NCBI GenBank assembly: GCA_964523105.1
Contig: CAZFZN010000012.1
Span: 62,001-126,000 of the forward strand
Direction of reading: 5' to 3'
Source: V1-33 sp964523105
Lineage (GTDB): Bacteria > Verrucomicrobiota > Verrucomicrobiia > Verrucomicrobiales > V1-33
Length of the DNA stretch: 64,000 bases
Both the position numbers and the translations under genes were made by a program. The notes beneath the pieces are model-generated. The model made no database searches and was not told the origin of the DNA. It saw nothing but the letters and a program-made list of their open reading frames with translations. The number at the start of each line of letters is the position of its first letter. Position 1 is the stretch's first letter. Shown in pieces: positions 23,627 to 32,688 of this stretch.

Positions 23627-26600
23627 ATGAAAACACGCCCCTTCGCGATCCTTTCTCTTCTTCTGGCCTGTTTGCCGCTGCGGGCGGAGGATGAAATTGA
23701 GAAGGCCTTTCGCGATGCCCTCTATGCTGAGGAGGTGAAGGGCGACACGGAAGCCGCGCTCAAAGCCTATCAGGAAGTGGCGGCCAAATTCGAGCAGCAG
23801 CGCGACATGGCCGCCACCGCGCTCTTCCGTCAGGCCGAGTGCCTGCGCAAACTGGGCCGCAAGGACGAAGCCGCCGCGCTCTATAACAAGGTGCTCGCCC
23901 AATACGGCGACAAAGAGCGCGTGGCCAAACTCAGCCGCGAAAACCTCGCCGCGCTGGGCGTGTCACCGTCCAGCCCAGGGGATGTCGGCGGCGTATCCTC
24001 CGTCGCGACGGACGCTGCGGAAGTCGCCCGTCTGGAGAAGTTGCTCAGTGACAGCCCGGACCTCGTCAACGCTACCGACATCAGCAATCCCCTCGCCGTG
24101 GCGGCGGAGAAGGGACAGGTCGCTCTCGTGGATTACCTTTTGGGCAAAGGCGCTCGCGTGGACACTGTCGTGGACGGAAAATCCGCCCTGCACCGCGCCG
24201 CGGAGGCGGGCCATCTCACCGTTTGCCAGAAGCTGCTCGATAAGGGAGCGGACGTGAATCAGAAGAGCGGCAATGCCACGCCTCTGGTGCTGGCCCTGGA
24301 TAAGGGTCGCTTTGCCGTGGCGGAACTGCTCCTCGATCGGAAAGCGGACGTTAACCTGGGATACCTTTCCCGTTCACAGCCAGCGGTGCCCGGCAGTAAT
24401 CTCACAGAGCACCGCCGCAGCCAGGAGTACCCCGCGCTGTCCCTGGCGTTGCTGCGGGACGCACCGGCTTCGCTGGTGCTGCGGCTCTTGCAGGGCGGGG
24501 CTGACCCCGCACGCCCGGTGGTGGAGATTCACGGCTCGACCGTCACCAAAACTTGGCCGCTTGCCGAAGCCATTCGCCGCCGGGAACTGGAAGTAGTGGC
24601 AGCGATGTTGCAAAAAGGCGCACCCGTGAATCAGCCGGTCGCCGGGGACGAGTGGCCCATGGACCTCGCGATGAACAAGGCCCGCCCATCCGCTCCAGAG
24701 GCCACGGACGACGCAGTGGTGGAGGCGCTGCGCCAGCACGGCGCTGATTTGAAACGCGATGCCGTCATCCGCTCCGCGGTGCTGAATGGCCACGCCGGAT
24801 ACGTCCGCGCGGCGGTGAAAGACGGGGCCAGCCCGCAGCATTTCGATGCGGCCATCGCTCCTGGGAGAATGGAGATGCTCAAGCTGCTGCTGGAGTTGGG
24901 CGCTGATCCCGCAAAAGAACACGACGACTACGGACGCACCGTAGATGCCCTGAGCGTGGCCATTGATTACAGCAACCTGGAGGCCGTGGAGATGATTGTC
25001 GCCGCCGGTTACCCGCTGTCGGAACGCCTGGAGCGGGCGACCGTTCGCGCGTCATACCGGGTTTTTACCCTCAACGACAAGCCGAGCCGGGAAGCGCAGC
25101 AGGTGTTCGAGTTCTTCCGGGAAGAAGCAGAGAGATCCGGAGTGCTCGCTGCGGCCATGACCAAAGCCCTGGATGACTCTGTGCGGCCCGGAGGCACGAA
25201 CCAGGACAATCTGGCGCTGCTGCGGCTTGGTGCCAATGCGTGGAAGGCGGCGAGCGTGTCCGCCTTGTTTGAGAATCAGAGCCATCAATTCGGCATCACC
25301 AGGAGGGACTACCTGCCGCTGTGGCAAGCCGCGCGCCTTCTCCAGAACCCGCAGTTGCGCACGGCAGTCTGGATGAGTCGCGGACCTTCGCTGAAAAAAT
25401 ATGACGAACAGGGCCGCCGCCATGTCTTTACTCAATCCGGTGCCCAGTACCGTCCGTTTTTCCGGACTGTCATTTCCGCGGAAGGGGTCGTCCCGCCGGG
25501 CAGCCTGGGAAGGTTTCTTTCCGTGGCTCGCTGGAATGTGAACGCAGATGACCTGTCGGCGATCACCGTCTTTCGCGTCGGTGAGGGCGGCAAAATCGCA
25601 GAGCACAAAGTGGACTTCTTTGCCATCATCCGCTCTGGTGACGTCACCAAAGATTTCGCCCTGCAATGGGGCGATGTGGTGGAAATCCCGCCCGCTGAAG
25701 ATCTCTCCCCCGGAGCAGACCCCGCTACAGGCAAGGCTCGCATTGAAATCCAGGAAGCCGCCTTCGAGTTCCAGCAGAAACACTATGGAGAGATCGAGAT
25801 CGCCCTCACCATCGGGGACGACCAGGTGGTGACCAATGCCATGAATGAAAAGGGCGCGGTGCTCCGGGCGGGTGGCTTCGCGAGCATGAGCGGCCCCGCG
25901 GGCCTGTTCTCCGCCGCCGGCATCCCGGTGGTGTGGAATCCTCCGCTCAGTCTGGAGGTCAGGCGCCCGGGCGAGGATAACTTCACTCCGCTGCCGGTTT
26001 TGAATGCCGTGGCCGGGGAGGTGAAACACGGCGATCGCGTGCGCATCGTGCCGCCGGTGAAAGAGCCGGCGCTAAGCGAAGCGGCGCTGCGGGAGGCCTG
26101 CACGCTGGCGGTTTCAGAGAGCGGACCGTTCCTCCGCATTTTATCATCAGAGATGCAGGAACTGGCCGCCGCGTTTCCAAATCGCCCGCGTGAGCGGGTG
26201 GAAACGATGGACCCGTTTGCCAAACGACCCGCGCGCCGCCTGCGAGAGCTTTTGCTTCTGCTCCGCGCGCCGAATCCCCTCGGTTTCAGCCCCGTTCACT
26301 GGCCAGCGGCCCGGCTCAAGCTGGCCGTGCAAGACGGCTGGGAGGAAATGCCGCTGGAGAAGGCGCCCCCCGAATGGCTGCTCGTGCCGGGCATGATGCT
26401 CATCCTGCCGGCGCTCGATCCCGAAGCGCCCATCCCCCCGGATACTTTCGACTACGCCGATTGCGCCTTCGACTACGAACTGTCTCTTGGCGATCAGCCT
26501 CCCCTCCAGCGCCGCTACCAGCCACCAGTGCCGCAGTTGAAACGGGAGGGTGACCGGTGGGTGTGGACATGGCAGAGGAAGGAAGGCGACAGCGGGTGTG

Positions 26601-26890
26601 CCTTCCCGGACCTCTACTCCGTGCTCTCCGAAGTGCCGGAAGTGAGGGCCTGGCCGGGCTACAACGGGGCGGCCATTGTGTCCGGGGAAGAGGCCTGGAA
26701 ATTCAGCAAGGTTGATCTGCTGAACGAAGGCGGCGCGTGGCTCGGAAGGGACTGGAAGAACCTGCGCCTGATCAGAATAGAACCCCGGCCGGTGGCCGTG
26801 CCGCAGCCTTTCGTGCCGGGGCAGACCCAGGTTATTCCTCAACCGCTGAACCCGCAAACACTCCCGCGCCGGCGAGTCGCCACGCCTTAG
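23627..26890 (+). CDS. Secreted TPR-ankyrin repeat protein with a large C-terminal region
   Basis: This 1087-aa protein starts at ATG 23627 with a signal peptide (MKTRPFAILSLLLACLPLRA). Residues about 22-105 form TPR-like helices (GDTEAALKAYQEVAAKFEQQ and CLRKLGRKDEAAALYNKVLA). Ankyrin repeats follow from about 125 to 470, for example NPLAVAAEKGQVALVDYLLG and SALHRAAEAGHLTVCQKLLD with KGADVN ends. The remaining 600 residues contain beta-rich parts such as DDLSAITVFRVGEGG and LQWGDVVEIPPAED, which recall SLBB-like soluble-ligand or polysaccharide-export modules. The protein ends Pro/Arg-rich (LNPQTLPRRRVATP). No anchor is visible; likely periplasmic protein binding. It precedes a two-component system by 174 bp and might be its accessory protein (inference). 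Confidence 0.85.
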   Translation: MKTRPFAILSLLLACLPLRAEDEIEKAFRDALYAEEVKGDTEAALKAYQEVAAKFEQQRDMAATALFRQAECLRKLGRKDEAAALYNKVLAQYGDKERVAKLSRENLAALGVSPSSPGDVGGVSSVATDAAEVARLEKLLSDSPDLVNATDISNPLAVAAEKGQVALVDYLLGKGARVDTVVDGKSALHRAAEAGHLTVCQKLLDKGADVNQKSGNATPLVLALDKGRFAVAELLLDRKADVNLGYLSRSQPAVPGSNLTEHRRSQEYPALSLALLRDAPASLVLRLLQGGADPARPVVEIHGSTVTKTWPLAEAIRRRELEVVAAMLQKGAPVNQPVAGDEWPMDLAMNKARPSAPEATDDAVVEALRQHGADLKRDAVIRSAVLNGHAGYVRAAVKDGASPQHFDAAIAPGRMEMLKLLLELGADPAKEHDDYGRTVDALSVAIDYSNLEAVEMIVAAGYPLSERLERATVRASYRVFTLNDKPSREAQQVFEFFREEAERSGVLAAAMTKALDDSVRPGGTNQDNLALLRLGANAWKAASVSALFENQSHQFGITRRDYLPLWQAARLLQNPQLRTAVWMSRGPSLKKYDEQGRRHVFTQSGAQYRPFFRTVISAEGVVPPGSLGRFLSVARWNVNADDLSAITVFRVGEGGKIAEHKVDFFAIIRSGDVTKDFALQWGDVVEIPPAEDLSPGADPATGKARIEIQEAAFEFQQKHYGEIEIALTIGDDQVVTNAMNEKGAVLRAGGFASMSGPAGLFSAAGIPVVWNPPLSLEVRRPGEDNFTPLPVLNAVAGEVKHGDRVRIVPPVKEPALSEAALREACTLAVSESGPFLRILSSEMQELAAAFPNRPRERVETMDPFAKRPARRLRELLLLLRAPNPLGFSPVHWPAARLKLAVQDGWEEMPLEKAPPEWLLVPGMMLILPALDPEAPIPPDTFDYADCAFDYELSLGDQPPLQRRYQPPVPQLKREGDRWVWTWQRKEGDSGCAFPDLYSVLSEVPEVRAWPGYNGAAIVSGEEAWKFSKVDLLNEGGAWLGRDWKNLRLIRIEPRPVAVPQPFVPGQTQVIPQPLNPQTLPRRRVATP

Positions 26891-27064
26891 CAAAAACTGC
26901 CCTATGAAGTGCGCGATGGTTGCGGACAACAGGCACCGGGAGTGGCCGCATGTTGCCGCCATTTATAACCCACCGCGCCAGTGCAATTCTCCTGGAGTGG
27001 CCTGCGGCATTGTTTTGCAATCGCGGCTGCAACCCGCCATTCCCCGTGGGCATGCCCCCATTCC

Positions 27065-28912
27065 ATGAAACGCCGCCCGCCATCGCTGCGCCGTCTGGCG
27101 CTGTTGCTCACGCTGCCCGTGCTGCTGGTGGCTGGGATGGGCCTGTGGGTCATCATGGCGGAGCGGGGGCGAATCGAAAATGAATGGCGCGCCGAGGCGG
27201 AGCGCCTCCGTGACGGGTTGCTGACGGAACTACCGGTGGAAGTTGTACCCCGCATCCACCAGGAAACGGGAAGTGCGCTGGAGAGTCAGCTCGCCGAGGC
27301 TGGGTCTATGGTCCCGCGCTGGGTGTTGCGCGGCATGGATCCGCCGCCTGCAGGCAAGGGATGGTCGGAGTACGAGACGCTATTGCAGAGTATTCGCGAG
27401 GGACGGCGGGAGGATGCGCTGAAAGCCAGGGATGCCGCAGAGCTTTATGCCATGAATGAATTCAGCCCTGCCGGCACGCCGTTGATGCCGTTGGTTTGGA
27501 GGGCGGTTATGGAGTTGTATGCAGGTGAAGAGAGAGTGGCAGCCGCGCGGTCTGCCGCCCATGCCGCTGTGGAATATCCCTCCCTTCTCACCAGCCGCCT
27601 GTTGGAGGATGCACTAGCTCATTTGCCGGAGGAGGAACGTGGCGGTTGGCGGGCCAAAGCGGTGCAGGCTGCGGAAATGTACGCGGGGGCGGAGGCCATC
27701 GGACGACAGCACCGGTCTATCAGCGCCGTGCCTTCATGGCAGGACATTCAGGACGACCGCGGATTTCTTCCCGTCACGGGTGAATGGTCCGCCATCGGGC
27801 TGGTGCGTCATCACAGCAGCCGCCTGGCTCAGGTCATTCCGTATGAGGAAATAGAGACGATAATGCAGCCGTTGGTGCAGCGCTTTTCCCCGGCCGCCGC
27901 CGGGGGCCTGTCGCTTCTGCCGGAAATCGCGTGGCATGGGGGATGGGTTCATGTGGCCCGCAATTTGGAACCGCGTGCTCTCCCAACCCCTTCGCCTTTC
28001 GCCCGGCCGCGCCTGGAGCGAGGAGTGGAACTGGCCACAGGCGGCAAAGGCGCCTGGCGCGTCTGGATTTACGCGGTCTCTCCAAATGCGCTGGCGGCAG
28101 CGCTGGCGGAGCGCACACGTTCCCTGGTCTGGCTCCTCGCGTGCGTGCTGCTGGTGGTGAACGCGGCAATGGTGCTGACATGGCGCACCTTCAAGAAGCA
28201 GGCGGAACTCTCGCGGATGCAGACGGAGTTCGTGGCCAGTGTGTCGCATGAACTGCGCACACCGGTCGCGAGCATCGGTGCACTGGCGGAGCGGCTGGAG
28301 GGCGGGAAGGCAGATGCGGCGCAGACGAAGGAGTATCACCGGCTCATCGCGCGCGAAGGACGGCGGCTGGCGGCGCTGGTGGACAATGTGCTCGACTTCT
28401 CACGCATCGAACGCGGTGCAAAGGCTTACGACTTCGAGCACACCGACCTGCCGCGGCTGGTGCGCGAGACCTGCGCGCTGCTGCGCCCTCAAGCGGAGGA
28501 GAAGGGGTTGACGCTGGTGGAGGAGGTCGCGGAGATTCCGGAAGACCGCTGGCCGCTGGTGGATGCCGTGGCGTTGCGGCAGGCGCTGGTGAACCTCCTG
28601 GATAACGCCATCAAGTTCACTCCGGCCGGCGGCACGGTGACGGTGAAATTCAGCGCGCTGGACCGCGATGTCCTGATCCATGTGTGCGACACCGGCATCG
28701 GCATTCCGCCTGCGGAGCATGCGCGCATTTTTGAACGCTTTCACCGCGTGGACAACGGCCTGCGCCGCGAGACGACCGGCGCGGGCATTGGCCTGAGCAT
28801 CGTAAAGCACATCGCGGAAGCGCACGGCGGGAGGGTGAGTGTGGAGTCGGAGGCGGGACAGGGGGCGGTGTTCGCTATCCACTTTTCCAAAAGTCTGAAG
28901 GATGAAGGATGA
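27065..28912 (+). CDS. Membrane sensor histidine kinase
   Basis: This 615-aa kinase has TM1 near residues 10-32 (LALLLTLPVLLVAGMGLWVI), a 320-residue periplasmic sensor, and TM2 at about 356-376 (LVWLLACVLLVVNAAMVL). The H-box is VSHELRTPVASIGALAERLE with H395. N-box RQALVNLLDNAIKFTPAGG, G1 VCDTGIGIPP, F-box FERFHRVD and G2 GAGIGLSIVKHIAEAHGG are intact. The last residues (KDEG) and the stop codon are encoded by the left arm of a palindromic repeat, so the repeat entered or grew at the 3' end of the gene. The cognate regulator follows at 28984 after a 71-bp gap filled by that repeat. The start at 27065 is chosen over 26981 because it fits the membrane helix. Confidence 0.94.
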   Translation: MKRRPPSLRRLALLLTLPVLLVAGMGLWVIMAERGRIENEWRAEAERLRDGLLTELPVEVVPRIHQETGSALESQLAEAGSMVPRWVLRGMDPPPAGKGWSEYETLLQSIREGRREDALKARDAAELYAMNEFSPAGTPLMPLVWRAVMELYAGEERVAAARSAAHAAVEYPSLLTSRLLEDALAHLPEEERGGWRAKAVQAAEMYAGAEAIGRQHRSISAVPSWQDIQDDRGFLPVTGEWSAIGLVRHHSSRLAQVIPYEEIETIMQPLVQRFSPAAAGGLSLLPEIAWHGGWVHVARNLEPRALPTPSPFARPRLERGVELATGGKGAWRVWIYAVSPNALAAALAERTRSLVWLLACVLLVVNAAMVLTWRTFKKQAELSRMQTEFVASVSHELRTPVASIGALAERLEGGKADAAQTKEYHRLIAREGRRLAALVDNVLDFSRIERGAKAYDFEHTDLPRLVRETCALLRPQAEEKGLTLVEEVAEIPEDRWPLVDAVALRQALVNLLDNAIKFTPAGGTVTVKFSALDRDVLIHVCDTGIGIPPAEHARIFERFHRVDNGLRRETTGAGIGLSIVKHIAEAHGGRVSVESEAGQGAVFAIHFSKSLKDEG

Positions 28913-28980
28913 AGGCTAAAGGATGAAGTCCACTCCCCGCGCCGTCCCTTTCATACTTTAGCCTTCATCCTTCATCCTTC
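28897..28980. repeat. Palindromic heptamer element 1 (32-bp arms)
   Basis: Arms 28897-28928 and 28949-28980 pair over 32 nt with two mismatches around a 20-nt loop. Each arm is built of GAAGGAT-type heptamers plus GGCTAAAG. The element contains the histidine-kinase stop codon and ends 3 nt before the response-regulator ATG. It would form a strong mRNA hairpin between the two genes. Confidence 0.85.
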
Positions 28981-28983
28981 CAA

Positions 28984-29646
28984 ATGCGCCTCCTCCTCAT
29001 CGAAGACGAACTCCCGCTCCGCACCGCGGTGCGCGATGCCCTCACGGATGAAGGCTGGCGCGTCATCACGGCGGCGGACGGGCAGGAGGGTCTCGACCGC
29101 GCGCTCAGCGAAAAGCCCGACATTATCCTTCTCGACATCATGCTGCCGAAATTGGATGGCTACGCGCTGTGCCGTGAATTGCGCCGGCTCGGCCACCGCA
29201 CTCCGGTGCTGATGCTTACGGCGCGAGGCCAGGTGGCGGATCGCGTGCATGGCCTCGATTGCGGCGCGGACGACTACCTGGTGAAGCCGTTCTCTTTGGC
29301 CGAACTCAAAGCCCGCCTGCGCGCTCTGCACCGCCGCAATCAGCAGGCCGCGGACACACCCGGTCGCGTCAGCTTCGATGGCGTGACCGTGGATCTTGTC
29401 CAGCGACGCGTGACGCGGCGCGGCCGCGCGGTGGCGCTCACGGCCAAGGAATACGGCGCACTGGCCCTGCTCGTCCAGAATACCGGTCGCGCCGTGAGCC
29501 GAGAACAGTTTCTCGATCTCGTGTGGGGCCACGGCGCGTTTCCCACCACCCGTACCGTTGACAATCACATCGCCCGCCTGCGCAGCAAACTGGCAACCGA
29601 GCGCATCGTTACCGTTCCGAAGGAAGGATACAGATTGGAAGTATGA
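28984..29646 (+). CDS. OmpR-family response regulator
   Basis: This 220-aa regulator has receiver residues E7/D8 (LLLIEDE), D51 (IILLDIMLPKLDGY) and K101 (VKPF), followed by a winged helix visible as VALTAKEYGALALLVQNTG, AVSREQFLDLVWG and TRTVDNHIARLRSKL, with the terminal KEGYRLEV. It is the partner of the kinase at 27065-28912. The ATG lies 3 nt beyond palindromic element 1, whose right arm replaces the usual Shine-Dalgarno region (TTCATCCTTCC precedes the ATG). Translation may depend on the hairpin state. Element 2 begins almost at its stop codon. Confidence 0.96.
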   Translation: MRLLLIEDELPLRTAVRDALTDEGWRVITAADGQEGLDRALSEKPDIILLDIMLPKLDGYALCRELRRLGHRTPVLMLTARGQVADRVHGLDCGADDYLVKPFSLAELKARLRALHRRNQQAADTPGRVSFDGVTVDLVQRRVTRRGRAVALTAKEYGALALLVQNTGRAVSREQFLDLVWGHGAFPTTRTVDNHIARLRSKLATERIVTVPKEGYRLEV

Positions 29647-29654
29647 AGGCTAAA

Positions 29655-29752
29655 GGCTAAAGGATGAAACTTGCCAGCCGGGGTGTTGCACTGGTGCGGA
29701 GCTTTCATCCTTTAGCCTTCATCCTTCATCCTTCATCCTTCATCCTTCATCC
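29655..29752. repeat. Palindromic heptamer element 2 with five TTCATCC copies
   Basis: A perfect 15-bp core, GGCTAAAGGATGAAA (29655-29669) with TTTCATCCTTTAGCC (29703-29717), encloses 33 nt. The right side is followed by five exact tandem TTCATCC heptamers (29718-29752). The core shares GGCTAAAG and GGATGAA with element 1. The element sits between the response regulator and the AddB-like gene, ending 8 bp before its ATG. Confidence 0.85.
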
Positions 29753-29760
29753 TTCCCGAT

Positions 29761-32688
29761 ATGCCCCGCCTCACGCACCTTTCCTGGTCACAGCCGCTGC
29801 TACACGCGGTGGTGGATCATCTTTGTGAGGGCTGGAGGGAGGGGGCGCTGGACTTGTCGCATTTGGTGGTGATGGTGCCGACGGCGGAGGCGGGGCGGCT
29901 ATTGCGGGGCGCGCTGGCGGAGCGGGCGGCGGGGCGGGGGACGGCGGTGCTGTCGCCGCACCTCATCACGCCGGAGTTGATTACCTCATGGGCGGTGCAG
30001 GCCATGCCGGCGCCGGCGACGGCGGCGGAAGAGCTGTTTGTTTGGATGAAAGTGCTGCAGGAATTGCCGCTGGAGGAATTTGGCGCGTTGTTTCCCGTCG
30101 CTCCGCCGCAGCGCGATGCTGCGTGGGCGCGAAGTACTGCGGGGGAGTTTCTGCGGCTGCGTCACCGACTGGAAGAGGGCGGGCGCAATTTGGCAGAGGC
30201 GGCGCGCACGCTGGGGGGGGCGCATTTGGAAGCGGCGCGCTGGCGGGATCTGGCGCGCGTGGAGACGCTGGCGGTGACTGTGCTGCGGAAGTGCGGTCTG
30301 GTCGATCCGCTGGCGGCGCGCCTCCGTGCCGCGGCGCAGCCGGTGCTGCCCCCCGGGGTGCGTGGTGTGGTGGTTCTGGCGGTGCCGGACCCTGTGCATC
30401 TGGTGGTGCAGGCGCTGGAGAATCTGGAACGTCAGGGTGTGGAGGTGGAAGTGGTGGTGCATGGGGAGGCAGCTTGCGGCAAAGTTAGGGATGGCGCGGC
30501 GCCGTTGTCCCGTGAGTCCCATGAGTCCCCTGCAAGATGGGACACCTGGGGCCGGCCTTTGCCGGAATACTGGTCCGAGTGCGTCATCGACATTCCCGCG
30601 GAGGAAGAGCGCATCCGGCTGGTGGCCCGGCCGGAGGATGAAGCGGAGGAGCTGCTCGCTTCGCTTCACGGGGAGGCGGCGATCGGGTCGGCCGATCCCT
30701 CGGTGGCGGGGCCGCTGCTGGATGCGGGCGCGAGGACGGGATGCGCGGTTTTCGATCCCAATGGCCGTCCGCTGGCGACGCATGAAGTCTCGTGGTTCTT
30801 CACCTGCCTGACCAATCTGCTCCGCAGCGATGCCGCGGAGGAGGCGGCGCGGCTGCTGCGGCTGCCGGAGGTGCTGCGCGCCGCGAATCCCGGCGTTTCC
30901 GCCGCGGCGCTGCTGCGCGACTGGGATAATTTCCGGCAGCAGCACCTGCCGCGGACCCTGGCGGATGCCGCGGGTCTCTCGCAGCACTGGAAAGCGCGCC
31001 GCGCGGAAAATGTGTCCCCCCTGCACGGTGTGCTCGCGTGGCTGGTGGAACAGTGCCGCGCGCTGCGCCGGCGTGACGGCCTCACGGCGCTGCACGCTTT
31101 GCTCGAATTGCTCTACGACGGTAAATCCTTTGACGGGGAACAGGAGGCCGCGCTGTTCCATGACGCATTGGAATCCTGGCGCGATGCGCTCGATGCCGCC
31201 GGTGCGGCCGCGCAGCGCACCGGATTTCCGGCGGACCTCCTGACGATTCTGGAGACCGCGGCGCATTTGCTGGCGGAGGCGCGGCTCTATGCCGACAACG
31301 TCCACGGCGCTCCGGAACTGTGCGGCTGGCTGGAACTGCCCTGGCAGAAGGCGCCGCATCTCTGCGTGGCGGGATTGAATGAAGGGTTCGCGCCCGACGG
31401 AGTGACCGGTGATCCGTGGCTGCCGGACAGCGTGCGCGGTTTGCTCGACCTGAAGACCAATGCCTCGCGTCTCGCCCGGGACAGCTTCCTCCTCACCACG
31501 CTCATCGAGTCACGCCGTGGCCGGGGAAGTGTCAGGCTCGTCGCGGCGCGCGAATCCTCCTCCGGCGATCCGCTCAAGCCCAGCCGGCTGCTGTTGCGCT
31601 GTGCGGGAGATGAACTGGCGGCCCGTGTGCAGCGGCTCTTTCCTGACGATCCTGGCCAAGCGGCGCGCTCCTCGCCGCCGTCGTGGCACCGCGCATGGAA
31701 GCTGCGGCCGCCGGCGCCGGAGCGTGAGGAAGCCGGCCGGGCGGAGCCGCTCATCACGGCTCTCAGCGTGACCCAGTTTGCGGACTACCTCGCCTGCCCG
31801 TTCCGGTTCTATTTGAGGCACCTGCTGCACATGGAGCCGTTCGACCCCGTGCGCGACGAAATGGACCCGCGCGATTTTGGATCACTCATTCATGACACCA
31901 TCGAAGCGCTCCACAAAGACGACAGGCTGCGGGATTCGGCTGACGCCGCGGAGATCGCGCAGTTTCTCGACGATAAAGTCCAGGAACTCGCGGCGAGGAA
32001 ATACGGCCGCGACGTCACCCTGCCGCTCGTGATTCAACTCGAGTCTGCGCGCAACCGGCTGCGCAAGCTGGCGGAAGTCCACGCGGCAGAACGCGCCGAA
32101 GGATGGCGCGTGGAGCATACGGAGGTGAATTTTCCGGAACTCCCCGGCAATGACGAGCCGGTGATGCTGGAGGGGGTGCAGATTCGCGGGCGGATCGACT
32201 TGATCGAGCGCCGCGCGGACACCGCGCAGCGGCGCGTCATCGATTACAAGACCAGCGCGAAGGGCGCGAAGCCCTTTGAGGCGCATCTCAAAAAAATCAC
32301 CGGCTCGCGCGAAGTTCCGGACTGGCAGGTGGTGGAGATCGAAAGCAAGCCGCACCGCTGGATCAATCTGCAGCTGCCGCTCTACTGCTGGATCGTGAGC
32401 CGGCTGCCCGGGGCGGCCGACGGAGCGGAGGCGGGCTACATCAACTTGCCGCCGGCGGTCAGTGAAACGGCAGTCAACATGTGGACCGGACTGACGGAGG
32501 AAATGATCAAGTCCGCCGTGCAGTGCGCCCGCGGCGTCATTCGCAGCATCAACGCCGGCATCTTCTGGCCGCCGGCGCCGAAGGTCGAGTACGATGACTT
32601 CGATCCGCTGTGTTTTTCCGGTGCGGAGGAAAGCTTCGATCCCTCGCTGCTCGAGAAGTTCCGCGAACTGCAGATACCGGCCCGATGA
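29761..32688 (+). CDS. AddB-like PD-(D/E)XK exonuclease
   Basis: This 975-aa protein resembles the AddB/'PD-(D/E)XK nuclease family' component of AddAB-type double-strand-break repair. The N-terminal half is an inactive helicase-like body (HLVVMVPTAEAGRLLRGALA; no Walker A is seen). The C-terminal nuclease (about 660-950) starts with LSVTQFADYLACPFRFYLRH and has GSLIHDTIEALHKD, the acidic residue in GRIDLIERR and the catalytic DYKTSAKG (about residue 825). The Cys in YLACPF is present, but a full C-terminal Cys cluster for the Fe-S site of classical AddB is not obvious. No addA-like helicase is adjacent. It overlaps the next gene by 4 nt (ATGA). Confidence 0.82.
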   Translation: MPRLTHLSWSQPLLHAVVDHLCEGWREGALDLSHLVVMVPTAEAGRLLRGALAERAAGRGTAVLSPHLITPELITSWAVQAMPAPATAAEELFVWMKVLQELPLEEFGALFPVAPPQRDAAWARSTAGEFLRLRHRLEEGGRNLAEAARTLGGAHLEAARWRDLARVETLAVTVLRKCGLVDPLAARLRAAAQPVLPPGVRGVVVLAVPDPVHLVVQALENLERQGVEVEVVVHGEAACGKVRDGAAPLSRESHESPARWDTWGRPLPEYWSECVIDIPAEEERIRLVARPEDEAEELLASLHGEAAIGSADPSVAGPLLDAGARTGCAVFDPNGRPLATHEVSWFFTCLTNLLRSDAAEEAARLLRLPEVLRAANPGVSAAALLRDWDNFRQQHLPRTLADAAGLSQHWKARRAENVSPLHGVLAWLVEQCRALRRRDGLTALHALLELLYDGKSFDGEQEAALFHDALESWRDALDAAGAAAQRTGFPADLLTILETAAHLLAEARLYADNVHGAPELCGWLELPWQKAPHLCVAGLNEGFAPDGVTGDPWLPDSVRGLLDLKTNASRLARDSFLLTTLIESRRGRGSVRLVAARESSSGDPLKPSRLLLRCAGDELAARVQRLFPDDPGQAARSSPPSWHRAWKLRPPAPEREEAGRAEPLITALSVTQFADYLACPFRFYLRHLLHMEPFDPVRDEMDPRDFGSLIHDTIEALHKDDRLRDSADAAEIAQFLDDKVQELAARKYGRDVTLPLVIQLESARNRLRKLAEVHAAERAEGWRVEHTEVNFPELPGNDEPVMLEGVQIRGRIDLIERRADTAQRRVIDYKTSAKGAKPFEAHLKKITGSREVPDWQVVEIESKPHRWINLQLPLYCWIVSRLPGAADGAEAGYINLPPAVSETAVNMWTGLTEEMIKSAVQCARGVIRSINAGIFWPPAPKVEYDDFDPLCFSGAEESFDPSLLEKFRELQIPAR

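Noticed and set aside
29718..29752. CRISPR-like tandem repeat
   Set aside because: The units are contiguous 7-mers without spacers and belong to a palindrome; no cas genes are present.
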